From NCBI GenBank assembly GCA_002428455.1, contig DIWL01000046.1, forward strand, positions 12,766 to 27,080: DNA of 14,315 nucleotides, in the 5' to 3' direction. Below the pieces are notes generated by a model. The model saw only the letters and a list, made by a program, of their open reading frames with translations. It was not told the origin of the DNA and searched no databases. The number at the start of each line of letters is the position of its first letter. Position 1 is the first letter of the stretch. The stretch is from Anaerolineaceae bacterium UBA6107. Its GTDB lineage: Bacteria > Chloroflexota > Anaerolineae > Anaerolineales > Anaerolineaceae. The translations under genes and the position numbers were made by a program. Positions 5,576 through 11,423 of the stretch are shown in pieces.

Positions 5576-5981
5576 ATATCTCTTAATCATCAAGAAGTAT
5601 TTTTGTTTGATATTGTTGGTAAACTTAGAGAACAACGAAGTATACCGAACAATTTCACTATTGCTCTAGGTGATTAAATTCGGAAAGCCCGAATAGAAGC
5701 TACTCTCAGTCAAATGCAATTTGGTGAACTTGGTACATAAGCTAGGAGGGATTTTCGCATATAGAAAAAGGCATCCAGTCGGTTAGTTAAAAAGAAAGCA
5801 TTTACTTAAGCGGAGCACATAATAAGTCTATTCAGTATTTCATTTCCATTAAGTTTCTGCTTCCTGTAGAAACGATGAGTTATCTGTTTTGGAGCAGCAA
5901 CCCCTAAAAAATGCTCGTTTTCTTTATGAAAGTGATCTTAGGAAAATAATTGCCCAGATTAAAGCACTTATTAGTTTGTGA
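5576..5981 (+). pseudogene. XRE-type helix-turn-helix regulator, inactivated
   Basis: Translating across frames rebuilds a typical HTH regulator. Frame 5576 gives LREQRSIPNNFTIALGD, stop (5675), IRKARIEATLSQMQFGEL, stop (5738), ARRDF. A shift near 5753 then gives SHIEKGIQSVS, stop (5788), KESIYLSGAHNKSIQYF and ISIKFLLPVE. A second shift near 5872 gives DELSVLEQQPLKNARFLYES and DLRKIIAQIKALISL, ending at TGA 5979-5981. The IRKARIEATLSQ / GEL / HIEKGIQSVS pattern is the XRE helix-turn-helix. Three stops and two frameshifts rule out function. The true start is not visible; no ATG opens the frame. It ends about 50 bp before the two-TM gene, with which it was perhaps co-transcribed. Strongly AT-rich. 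Confidence 0.75.
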
Positions 5982-6030
5982 ATATTTTCTATTTGCGCCT
6001 AAGATATCGCAAAATCTTTAAAGAGGGATT

Positions 6031-6981
6031 ATGGACAAAAGAGATAAAAAATACTTAATCTATATATTTATGGGGATAATTGCGTATATTGCCTTTACGA
6101 TTATTCAATACTCGTTAATTGATCGCAAAGGAGTCTATGTTTCATTTTTAATTATTCTCTTTCTTATTTCCATAGTCATAGGCTTCTTTGTTCAAAAAAT
6201 TCAATCCAGGCAAGAATTTGAGAATGATTTAAAATCTAAGGCTTATGGAGCAATTCGAAGATTAAGCGACATAGAAATCCTAGTAAATCGAGGCTTGTTG
6301 CGGAAAAAAAGAGAAAGCGACGCGGAGTTAGTTTTTCTAAACATAGGCGATTCCATAAAATCTGCAAAGTATGATTGGGCAGACGTAATCGAGGACGACC
6401 TTAAAACAATACAAGACATCGAAAATAAAAAACGAGAATTATTACGTATTTTTAGCAATATTGGCGAAGGCACTCCAGAAAAAACTAACCGTATTGATCA
6501 ACTCGAAAAAGACATTTTGACTCTAGCTAAATTATTACCCCCTGCTCTTCAAGAGGTAACCGAAGTAAATCCAATTGATACAGGTAACTTTGGGATGTGC
6601 CAAAAAATGTTGAACGATGAAGTTACAACGAAACAAGCGCTTGAGCTGCAAATCGAAGTACTTGACCCCATACTTCTTACTGTTTTAGATCAAAATAAGC
6701 CGTTATTTTTTTTATATTCAAGAGACGGTCAGGCAATCAGACTATTCCTTACTTTGGGACTTGAAACAGAACAGATCATTGGTAGAGTTATAAATCGTTA
6801 TAATAAGTTTGGTATAAATGATGATATTTATAATCATGTAGTATGCGAAGCAATAGATCTACACCATTCATACGGATTGTTCGGAGTTGAGAAGTATTCT
6901 ATGTCTCCAAATCGTAGCAAAACCGATGAAACGAGATGGATAAACATTCCAATAGATAAGGTAGAAATAGCCTACGGATAA
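6031..6981 (+). CDS. Two-TM membrane protein of unknown function
   Basis: 316 aa; ATG 6031 with AAAGAGGG at 6020-6027. Two membrane helices lie at about residues 8-29 and 35-55, separated by a short Asp/Arg loop, followed by a cytoplasmic part of some 260 residues. That part opens with a charged, probably coiled-coil region (about 56-165) and ends in a mixed domain containing VLDQNKPLFFLYSRDGQAIR and HHSYGLFGVEKYSM. I recognise no family. Base and codon use (AAA, ATT, TTA, AGA) is far more AT-rich than in the genes on both sides, consistent with horizontal acquisition. It is the only intact gene of the tRNA-Asn island. An N-terminal TM pair with a large cytosolic domain is common among membrane effectors of defence systems, but nothing here proves such a role. 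Confidence 0.75.
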   Translation: MDKRDKKYLIYIFMGIIAYIAFTIIQYSLIDRKGVYVSFLIILFLISIVIGFFVQKIQSRQEFENDLKSKAYGAIRRLSDIEILVNRGLLRKKRESDAELVFLNIGDSIKSAKYDWADVIEDDLKTIQDIENKKRELLRIFSNIGEGTPEKTNRIDQLEKDILTLAKLLPPALQEVTEVNPIDTGNFGMCQKMLNDEVTTKQALELQIEVLDPILLTVLDQNKPLFFLYSRDGQAIRLFLTLGLETEQIIGRVINRYNKFGINDDIYNHVVCEAIDLHHSYGLFGVEKYSMSPNRSKTDETRWINIPIDKVEIAYG

Positions 6982-7071
6982 AATACATATTCTCATTTGA
7001 TACAGTACACCTGTTAGAACATCATACATTTCCACAAAATTCATATTCCAGTAAGAATAATCCTATGTTCC

Positions 7072-7122
7072 GCTATGTTCGAAGTTCGAGTTTTCGACGA
7101 GGAGCTACATAAAAAAACACCC
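7072..7122 (+). repeat. Partial copy of tRNA-Asn 3' end (attR-like)
   Basis: Matches 5156-5206 without gaps over 51 bp: GCTA, GTTCGA, GTTCGAGT, TCGACGAGGAGC and AAAAAACACCC are conserved, with 9 changes. The copy includes the T arm and 3' acceptor strand but no 5' half, so it cannot fold as a tRNA. Confidence 0.75.
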
Positions 7123-7150
7123 AGCTAGATGCCTTTTTTATGTGCACTTC

Positions 7151-7195
7151 GTCACCCTGGAGGGTAATTTCCTCCAGGGTCGACGAGGTACATTA
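7151..7195. repeat. REP-like hairpin repeat, type 2 copy c
   Basis: ACCCTGGAGG (7154-7163) and CCTCCAGGGT (7171-7180) form a perfect stem; tail CGACGAGGTACATTA. The block GCACTTCGTCACCCTGGAGG is identical to that at 5314-5333, so the similarity between the two island ends extends beyond the tRNA fragment. Confidence 0.8.
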
Positions 7196-7249
7196 TTCTA
7201 AATGGTTTTTTGAGAGCTCTTTACTCAGGGGACAGAGGAGCCAGAAGCG

Positions 7250-7284
7250 CCGGAGCGCAGCGTAGGAGTCGACAAGGGTTCATC
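7250..7284. repeat. REP-like hairpin repeat, type 1 copy b
   Basis: CCGGAGCGCAGCGTAGGAG followed by TCGACAAGGGTTCATC; differs from the copy at 5234-5279 by one base in the GACGAGG tail. The left arm of the stem is degraded. Confidence 0.6.
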
Positions 7285-7370
7285 TCTTTTCAGCGGGAAC
7301 TTTTTTTGGTTGAAAAGCATCTTAAACAATGAATAACGGATTAAAATAGTGACTGATAAGGAAAAAAACT

Positions 7371-8063
7371 ATGAAAAACAAAACACAACGCACAAAAAAC
7401 CTGTTTATGTCGGGTTCGCTCATTATCACGCTGGCGCTGCTTCTCTCTGCCTGCGGCTCTTTCGCCCCTACGCCCGACCCGGTAAGCCAGCAGGCTACGG
7501 TCGATGCATCTGTTGCACAGACGCTTCAGGCGGTTTCAGCAAATATTACCAGCACCGCCATGGCATTGCCCACCAGCACCTTTACCGTAGCCCCAACCCT
7601 TGAACCCACGGCCACATTCACCCCCGAGGCCACCGCCACATTAGCCCCCTCGCCAACCAACACCTGGATCCCCTTTACCGCGGTCCCCAATACGCCGGTG
7701 CCAAGCTTAACCCCCACGCCCGGCGCTTATACCTGTAAGGTGACCGGTATCTCCCCAACAGATGGCACCAAAATTAAAACCAATTGGGATTTTGATGGTG
7801 CCTGGACGGTAAAAAACGTCGGTACCAAGCGCTGGGAAGTGGGCAGCCTTGACTTCAAATACGTCAGCGGCACCAAGTTTCAAACAAAGGGCGATATCTT
7901 TGATGTCAGCAAGGAAGTCGCGCCTGGCGCTGAAATCACGCTCGTTGTGGATATGAAAACACCCTCTACCGCCGGAAAATACACCGCCGCCTGGATATTA
8001 ACGATGAACGGGACTGACGCCTTTTGCTCGCTCCCGCTGAACATCGAAGTGGTCAATCCATAA
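7371..8063 (+). CDS. Lipoprotein with Thr/Pro linker and NBR1-like Ig domain
   Basis: 230 aa, ATG 7371, AAGGAAA upstream. The signal peptide ends in a lipobox LSAC with lipid-bearing C28; the residues after it (GSF) would favour export. Residues 30-60 hold a short helix (ATVDASVAQTLQAV); 60-120 are a flexible Pro/Thr/Ala linker with TPEATATLAPSPTNT and SLTPTPGA; 122-228 form a beta-sandwich like the NBR1 central (FW) domain: DGTKIKTNWDFDGAWTVKN, GTKRW, then APGAEITLVVDMKTPSTAGKYTAAWIL. Paired cysteines near both domain ends (about C123 and C220) could form a disulfide. Such proteins are frequent in Anaerolineae and sit on the outside of the membrane; their ligand is unknown. Monocistronic, with a terminator 30 bp downstream. 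Confidence 0.88.
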   Translation: MKNKTQRTKNLFMSGSLIITLALLLSACGSFAPTPDPVSQQATVDASVAQTLQAVSANITSTAMALPTSTFTVAPTLEPTATFTPEATATLAPSPTNTWIPFTAVPNTPVPSLTPTPGAYTCKVTGISPTDGTKIKTNWDFDGAWTVKNVGTKRWEVGSLDFKYVSGTKFQTKGDIFDVSKEVAPGAEITLVVDMKTPSTAGKYTAAWILTMNGTDAFCSLPLNIEVVNP

Positions 8064-8093
8064 TCGTACGCTCAATGAGCACACTATAATTTT

Positions 8094-8128
8094 CTCCCCG
8101 CTTTCTCAACACAGAGCGGGGAGTTTTT
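8094..8128 (+). terminator. Intrinsic terminator after the lipoprotein gene
   Basis: CTCCCCGCT (8094-8102) pairs perfectly with AGCGGGGAG (8115-8123) across a 12-nt loop, followed by TTTTT (8124-8128). Confidence 0.9.
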
Positions 8129-8150
8129 CTTTCCCGAACGGAGTGAGAGG

Positions 8151-8178
8151 GGTGAGCGCAGCGTAGGAGTCGACGAGT
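8151..8178. repeat. REP-like repeat fragment, type 1 copy c
   Basis: GAGCGCAGCGTAGGAGTCGA followed by CGAG, identical to the core at 5248-5270 apart from the lost tail. GAGGGGT before it and ACCCCTC after it (8147-8153, 8185-8191) form a longer stem reaching into the end of the next gene. Confidence 0.55.
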
Positions 8179-8182
8179 TTTC

Positions 8183-8665
8183 CTACCCCTCGCGCGGGAT
8201 GTGAAAAGAGTCCCCCTCTCCCGCCAGGCCCAGCACCTTCATCCAGGTGCCGATCACCCCGGGGAACTTCCCTTCCGGCATGAACACCCAGCCCTGTTTC
8301 ACATTCAGCCAGAAGTTGCCGCCGCTCTCGTATGTACCGTGATACATAGCCGACCCCGGATTTTCCGCATCACAAGGGATATGGTTTTTTGCGTATACCC
8401 GGTAGATCACGTACCAGATATGCGGGTTGGACCCGTCGAATGAATTGGTCGATGCGTGCTCAATGTCGACTTTTTCGACGTCGCAATAATACATATTCGC
8501 TCTCGCAATCGTCCCTTGCTGCGGGGTTTCGTAAACACCGTTGTTGCGCGCCCAACGCAGGGCGGAGAAGGTGTACATGGTCAGAAGGAACGCACCGGCC
8601 GCGCCAACGGCGAGGACGATCCCCAGTATTTCCATTAATGTGCGCCCGAAGGATTTTTGTTGCAT
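8183..8665 (-). CDS. Single-pass membrane protein of unknown function
   Basis: 160 aa. The start is ATG 8665 (minus), because AGGAGG stands 7 nt ahead of it; the frame is open upstream to 8764 but that part runs through the promoter. One membrane helix lies at about residues 9-31 (TLMEILGIVLAVGAAGAFLLTMY). A soluble part follows, about 130 residues, probably outside, with MYYCDVEKVDIEH, HIWYVIYRVYAKNHIPCD and SAMYHGTYESGGNFWLNVKQGWVFMPEG. Two cysteines (about C60 and C95) might pair. I do not recognise the family. A -10 TATACT (8711-8706) with a weak -35 gives it its own promoter, divergent from the NTF2-like gene. It converges on the lipoprotein gene, whose terminator separates them. Confidence 0.7.
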   Translation of the reverse strand: MQQKSFGRTLMEILGIVLAVGAAGAFLLTMYTFSALRWARNNGVYETPQQGTIARANMYYCDVEKVDIEHASTNSFDGSNPHIWYVIYRVYAKNHIPCDAENPGSAMYHGTYESGGNFWLNVKQGWVFMPEGKFPGVIGTWMKVLGLAGEGDSFHIPREG

Positions 8666-8755
8666 GCGCGTACCTCCTGTAAAAAGAAGGAGAGTTCTTA
8701 TTGTCAGTATAGCACGCGAAAATCCGCTTTTCCAGCAGCATTTGAATGTCTCCGG

Positions 8756-8786
8756 TTGCAGCAACCCTCTCCTTTTGCCTTACAAT
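8756..8786 (+). promoter_or_regulatory. Possible promoter of the NTF2-like gene
   Basis: TTGCAG at 8756-8761 and TACAAT at 8781-8786 with a 19-bp spacer, which is longer than ideal. The -10 is good and lies 20 bp before the ATG at 8806. Confidence 0.4.
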
Positions 8787-8805
8787 TAAGCCGAAGGAGG
8801 GTCGC

Positions 8806-9228
8806 ATGACCTCATTTTCAGAAGCTGACCGCGCCCGTGAGGAAACTGCAGTCCGGGCGGCTGAACATAACTACGACGCGGCCTGGTCTGCCGGTGACAG
8901 GGCAAAATTGCTTTCCCTCTTCACGCCGGACGCGGTGATCATCAATCCCTACGGCACGCAGTGGACCGGTCTGGCGCAGATCGCGGCGTCGCTCACCGCT
9001 TTCCTGGCGGGTGAAGGGGCGCGTTCCACCCACACCAGCCGCCTCAAGTCTGTCTTCCTCGTCGCTCCCGACGTCGCGCTGGTGGATGGTCAGGCCACTC
9101 TCAAAGGGGATAATTTCTCGGGCGGTCAACTCGTGCACGACTACACCGATGTGCTGTTGAAACAGGATGGCGTGTGGCGTATCTGTCACGTGCGCGCCTA
9201 TGCCTTCATCCCGCGCGATCCGCTATAA
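8806..9228 (+). CDS. NTF2-like / SnoaL-type (DUF4440) protein
   Basis: 140 aa; ATG 8806, preceded by GAAGGAGGG (8793-8801); the longer frame from 8746 lacks a ribosome site. The fold is the cone-shaped NTF2-like domain: N-terminal helix with AAEHNYDAAWSAGDRAKLLSLF, then TPDAVIINPYG at 40-50, WTGLAQIAASLTAF, and strands LKSVFLVAPDVALVDGQATL and HDYTDVLLKQDGVWRICHVRAYA. This is the pattern of the SgcJ/EcaC and DUF4440 groups, which include ketosteroid-isomerase-like enzymes and many binding proteins of unknown ligand. Cytoplasmic, no signal. The stop codon overlaps the -10 of the following GNAT gene. Activity cannot be named. Confidence 0.82.
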   Translation: MTSFSEADRAREETAVRAAEHNYDAAWSAGDRAKLLSLFTPDAVIINPYGTQWTGLAQIAASLTAFLAGEGARSTHTSRLKSVFLVAPDVALVDGQATLKGDNFSGGQLVHDYTDVLLKQDGVWRICHVRAYAFIPRDPL

Positions 9229-9229
9229 T
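9224..9229 (+). promoter_or_regulatory. -10 element placed for a leaderless transcript
   Basis: A perfect TATAAT at 9224-9229 ends 6 nt before the GNAT ATG (9236), exactly the distance from a -10 to +1. No purine-rich ribosome site precedes the ATG (only CCTCCT). Transcription would begin at the A of the ATG. Confidence 0.5.
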
Positions 9230-9235
9230 CCTCCT

Positions 9236-9706
9236 ATGCACTACGCCCTCCGCCCCGCCGACCCGCGCGATCTTTCCACCGTCCTCGCCTGGATCCATTC
9301 CCCGGCAGACCTGCGCTTCTGGGGTGGTCCCCTGCTTACCTGGCCGCCGGATGAGGTCAAAACCTGGCGTGAGATCTGCGCCGACGACAACAACACCTTT
9401 GCCCTGGTCGATCCCGCCGGCAGTCTCGCGGGCTTCGGTCAGACCTTCCCCCGCCCGCCGGATGGCGTGCACCTGGGGCGGATCATCCTCTCCCCCGCCG
9501 TGCGCGGTCAGGGGCTGGGGCGCATCCTCGTGCGCGCGCTCGTCGACTCGGCGTTGGAGCGTTTCCACCCCGCCGCAATCACGTTAAATGTATATCGCGA
9601 TAATCTCCCCGCTGTACAGCTTTACTGCTCGCTGGGCTTCACGGTCTCCGCCGAAGACCCCGATCACAATTCATACAGTATGCGCTTGTCTGTCCCTGCT
9701 TTATAA
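9236..9706 (+). CDS. GNAT-family N-acetyltransferase
   Basis: 156 aa, ATG 9236. The GNAT fold transfers an acetyl group from acetyl-CoA to an amine. Motif A is clear: the strand LGRIILSPAVRG with the pyrophosphate-binding loop R90-G-Q-G-L-G95. Motif B follows: ITLNVYRDNLPAVQLYCSLGF (115-135), with the usual Asn and Tyr. The N-terminal part (ALRPADPRDLSTVLAWI) is the typical first strand and helix. It resembles RimI/YjcF-type small acetyltransferases; the substrate is unknown. The gene starts 8 bp after the NTF2-like stop and appears to have a leaderless promoter of its own. A second TATAAT (9702-9707) overlaps its stop codon but faces no intact gene. Confidence 0.88.
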   Translation: MHYALRPADPRDLSTVLAWIHSPADLRFWGGPLLTWPPDEVKTWREICADDNNTFALVDPAGSLAGFGQTFPRPPDGVHLGRIILSPAVRGQGLGRILVRALVDSALERFHPAAITLNVYRDNLPAVQLYCSLGFTVSAEDPDHNSYSMRLSVPAL

Positions 9707-9721
9707 TGCGCTGATCAATCT

Positions 9722-9874
9722 CCTCACCCACTCCTGCGTGGCAGCGAAGTGCAGAAGCGCGACATCCTGCACCTCACCATTGTCCTTGATCACGATGTTA
9801 TCGACGGCATGCCCGCCTTCAAGTTCGTGTCCGACCTGGTCGAGCGTCTCGAGCGCGCCGAGGGGCTGGAATGA
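9722..9874 (+). pseudogene. C-terminal remnant of a 2-oxoacid dehydrogenase acyltransferase-like (E2) gene
   Basis: In this frame bases 9722-9874 read PHPLLRGSEVQKRDILHLTI followed by VLDHDVIDGMPAFKFVSDLV and ERLERAEGLE, then TGA (9872). The LHLTIVLDHDVIDG pattern is the catalytic HxxxDG end of the E2/CAT-type acyltransferase domain; the family reads DHRxxDG, here DHDVIDG. The rest of the ~230-residue domain is missing: a TAA closes the frame at 9704 and the preceding sequence belongs to the GNAT gene. No start or ribosome site is present. Best read as the tail of a deleted gene. Confidence 0.6.
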
Positions 9875-9911
9875 AAAAAGGGACCGTTTTCTTGCTCAGT
9901 CTGTTGGGTGT

Positions 9912-10814
9912 TTAGATCTCAAAATAGTCGTGATCTACCCTCTTAACCTGATAAGTCTTCTCCAGGGAAACTCCAATATCATAATCGATCATGTATTGAG
10001 CTAATAACTGACCATCTATGAGGATAACCTTCTGTTGAATTTGTTGCACAAACGAGGAAGCGTCCTTGGTAAAACTGGCTGTGGTGATAAAAACCCCTTT
10101 GTTGGCTTTTTGACCCGCCAATGCACCGACGAAATTGCGGATTTCTTTGGCACCAACCGGATTTTCCCATCGCTTTGCTTGAATGTAAACAATATCCAAT
10201 CCTAGTTTATCTTCCTTGATGATCCCGTCGATTCCTCCATCCCCGGATTTACCAATAGTCTGTCCTGCATCAGCTATTGATCCGCCGTACCCCATGCCTA
10301 CCAGAAGTTCCACCACCAGCTTTTCGAAAAAGGCAGGCGAGCACTTGGCGATATTGGAGAGCAATTCATCAGCCAGGTTGCTCCTCAGAGTTCCATAACT
10401 ATCCTCCAGCACTTCTAAAGGAGTCTTGCCGTCATCACCACCACCGCCAGTGACTGAGCGTTTCTCTTTATGTCTCTTCTGGAATTCCTGAAAATCAGGG
10501 AATTGCATCAGGAAACGGTCTGTTATTTTGGGAGGATTTTCCTTAATAACACGCAAGCCCAGTTCGGTGATATTGAACCGTGCCCTTTGTTTAGAGTCTA
10601 GTAATCCAGCCTTTTTAAGATAAGTTCGTGCCCAGCCAACGCGGTTGGAAACAACGCTTTGTTTGCCGCTATTTAGCAGGATAGCGCTCTCCTCTGGTGT
10701 TATGTTAAATTTCTTCTTAATAAATTCAAGCGCTTCTTCCATCGAATGTTCTTTAGTGTCACCCGCAAAGGCAAGCAGCGGTAGCATCATCTCTTCGTAA
10801 CTTGGAATAGTCAT
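9912..10814 (-). CDS. mrr: Mrr-type restriction endonuclease (type IV)
   Basis: 300 aa from ATG 10814 (minus), chosen for GGGAGGA just upstream; five more codons are open ahead but lack support. Mrr cuts DNA carrying foreign modification. The N-terminal 1-95 is the Mrr_N winged helix (MLPLLAFAGD, then SNRVGWARTYLKKAGLL). The catalytic PD-(D/E)xK domain covers about 150-300: FFEKLVVELLVGMGYGG (162-178), GKSGDGGIDGIIKEDKLGLD with the metal-binding Asp at about 196, and the Q212-A-K214 triad that Mrr proteins use instead of ExK, then GVFITTASFTKDA. All key residues are present. No partner methyltransferase or specificity gene is nearby, as expected for type IV. Base composition is lower in GC than the neighbours, suggesting transfer. 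Confidence 0.92.
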   Translation of the reverse strand: MTIPSYEEMMLPLLAFAGDTKEHSMEEALEFIKKKFNITPEESAILLNSGKQSVVSNRVGWARTYLKKAGLLDSKQRARFNITELGLRVIKENPPKITDRFLMQFPDFQEFQKRHKEKRSVTGGGGDDGKTPLEVLEDSYGTLRSNLADELLSNIAKCSPAFFEKLVVELLVGMGYGGSIADAGQTIGKSGDGGIDGIIKEDKLGLDIVYIQAKRWENPVGAKEIRNFVGALAGQKANKGVFITTASFTKDASSFVQQIQQKVILIDGQLLAQYMIDYDIGVSLEKTYQVKRVDHDYFEI

Positions 10815-10878
10815 AGTGTCCTCCCTCATAAAGTATATACCTGGTTCAAAACAACAACATTAGCAAAAATAGTTGTAG

Positions 10879-10897
10879 GGTGCATCGGCGATGCACC
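10879..10897. repeat. Short perfect hairpin in the mrr-dodecin spacer
   Basis: GGTGCATC-GGC-GATGCACC, 8-bp arms and 3-nt loop, preceded by GTTGTAG and followed by AAC. It resembles the GTAGGGTGC...GCACC dispersed hairpins of many bacterial genomes. There is no T-run, so it is not a terminator. Confidence 0.6.
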
Positions 10898-10916
10898 AAC
10901 TCCAAATTTCCGGGTT

Positions 10917-10944
10917 TTGTTTTTCCCCTCTAATATCCTATAAT
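10917..10944 (+). promoter_or_regulatory. Promoter of the dodecin gene
   Basis: TATAAT at 10939-10944 with a partial -35, TTGTTT (10917-10922), spacer 16 bp. The leader to the dodecin ATG is about 45 nt. Confidence 0.55.
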
Positions 10945-10996
10945 GAACTTAATCAACCCGTGCCTGATCAACCCCGGCGCGGGTCAAGGAGGAACC

Positions 10997-11203
10997 ATGT
11001 CAATTGCGCGTGTCACCGAGCTAAAAGCTTCATCCACCGTCAGCTTCCAGGATGCCCTCGAACAGGGCGTCGCCCGCGCCTGCAAAACCCTCGACAACGT
11101 CAAGTCCGCCTGGATCCAGAACCAGGAAGTCCAGATTGACAAGGACGGCAAGATCTGCGCCTACCTGGTGCAGCTCAAGGTCACTTTCGTCCTCGAGGAC
11201 TGA
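10997..11203 (+). CDS. Dodecin (flavin-storage protein)
   Basis: 68 aa; ATG 10997 after AAGGAGGAA (10986-10994). Dodecins assemble into hollow 12-mers that bind flavin (FMN/riboflavin) pairs and buffer free flavin. The family pattern is clear: ARVTELKASS, SFQDALEQGVARACKTLDNV, then SAWIQNQEVQI with the flavin-stacking Trp (W39), DGKICAYLVQLKVTFVLED with the Gln (Q59) that hydrogen-bonds the isoalloxazine, and the standard FxLED end. Length is exactly that of the family. A flavodoxin gene lies 730 bp downstream, so both are flavin-related though not co-transcribed. No convincing terminator is seen, only a T6 run at 11211-11216. Confidence 0.93.
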   Translation: MSIARVTELKASSTVSFQDALEQGVARACKTLDNVKSAWIQNQEVQIDKDGKICAYLVQLKVTFVLED

Positions 11204-11308
11204 GCGCTTTTTTGTCATAACCGCATCAGGGGCCTTTTTGCACGCCGCGCTGCGTTGGCCTGCGTGGTTCTTGGCGTACGCCTGCAACCTTAAAAAAACC
11301 AAAAACCC

Positions 11309-11337
11309 TTGACAAAACAGAAAATATGTTCTATAAT
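11309..11337 (+). promoter_or_regulatory. Perfect-consensus sigma70 promoter with no recognised gene
   Basis: TTGACA (11309-11314), 17-bp spacer, TATAAT (11332-11337). This is the best promoter in the window, comparable only with that of tRNA-Asn. Transcription would begin near 11344 and run into the 98-bp repeats. Confidence 0.85.
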
Positions 11338-11423
11338 AAATTGGTTTTATATTGTCCTTTAACAATTTCATCAATAAGCCGGATGTCCCGCTTTCCAGCA
11401 CCTTACAAAATTCGATTCGTTTC

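Larger units (their letters stand above)
5156..7122. mobile_element. Decayed tRNA-Asn genomic island
   Basis: The last part of tRNA-Asn plus the following bases (5156-5206) is repeated directly at 7072-7122; both blocks are 51 bp, match at 42 positions, and match at 30 of the first 34. The DNA between them is strikingly AT-rich from about 5510 to 7070, unlike both flanks. It contains one wrecked XRE-type regulator and one intact membrane-protein gene. Insertion into a tRNA 3' end with duplication of that end is the usual mark of a tyrosine-recombinase element. No integrase gene remains, so this is either a relic or an element moved in trans. Divergence between the two repeats indicates an old event. 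A simple local duplication is the alternative. Confidence 0.55.
6982..7370. other. Gene-free stretch: island end and hairpin repeats
   Basis: No coding frame with a start and ribosome site is seen here. 6982-7071 is AT-rich filler of the island; 7072-7122 is the tRNA-Asn end copy; 7106-7140 is a degraded form of the tRNA terminator (A-run and T-run kept, stem lost); 7151-7195 and 7250-7284 are REP-like repeats; 7286-7317 has a loose CTTTTCA/TGAAAAG pair. Confidence 0.6.

Noticed and set aside
5299..5586. Plus-strand frame of 95 codons across the repeats
   Set aside because: It is a read-through of two hairpin repeats. The last 30 codons might be a remnant of island coding sequence, but I could not assign it to anything.
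11194..11216. Terminator after the dodecin gene
   Set aside because: GTCCTCGAGGAC gives just four pairs around TCGA, and the T6 run is several bases away.
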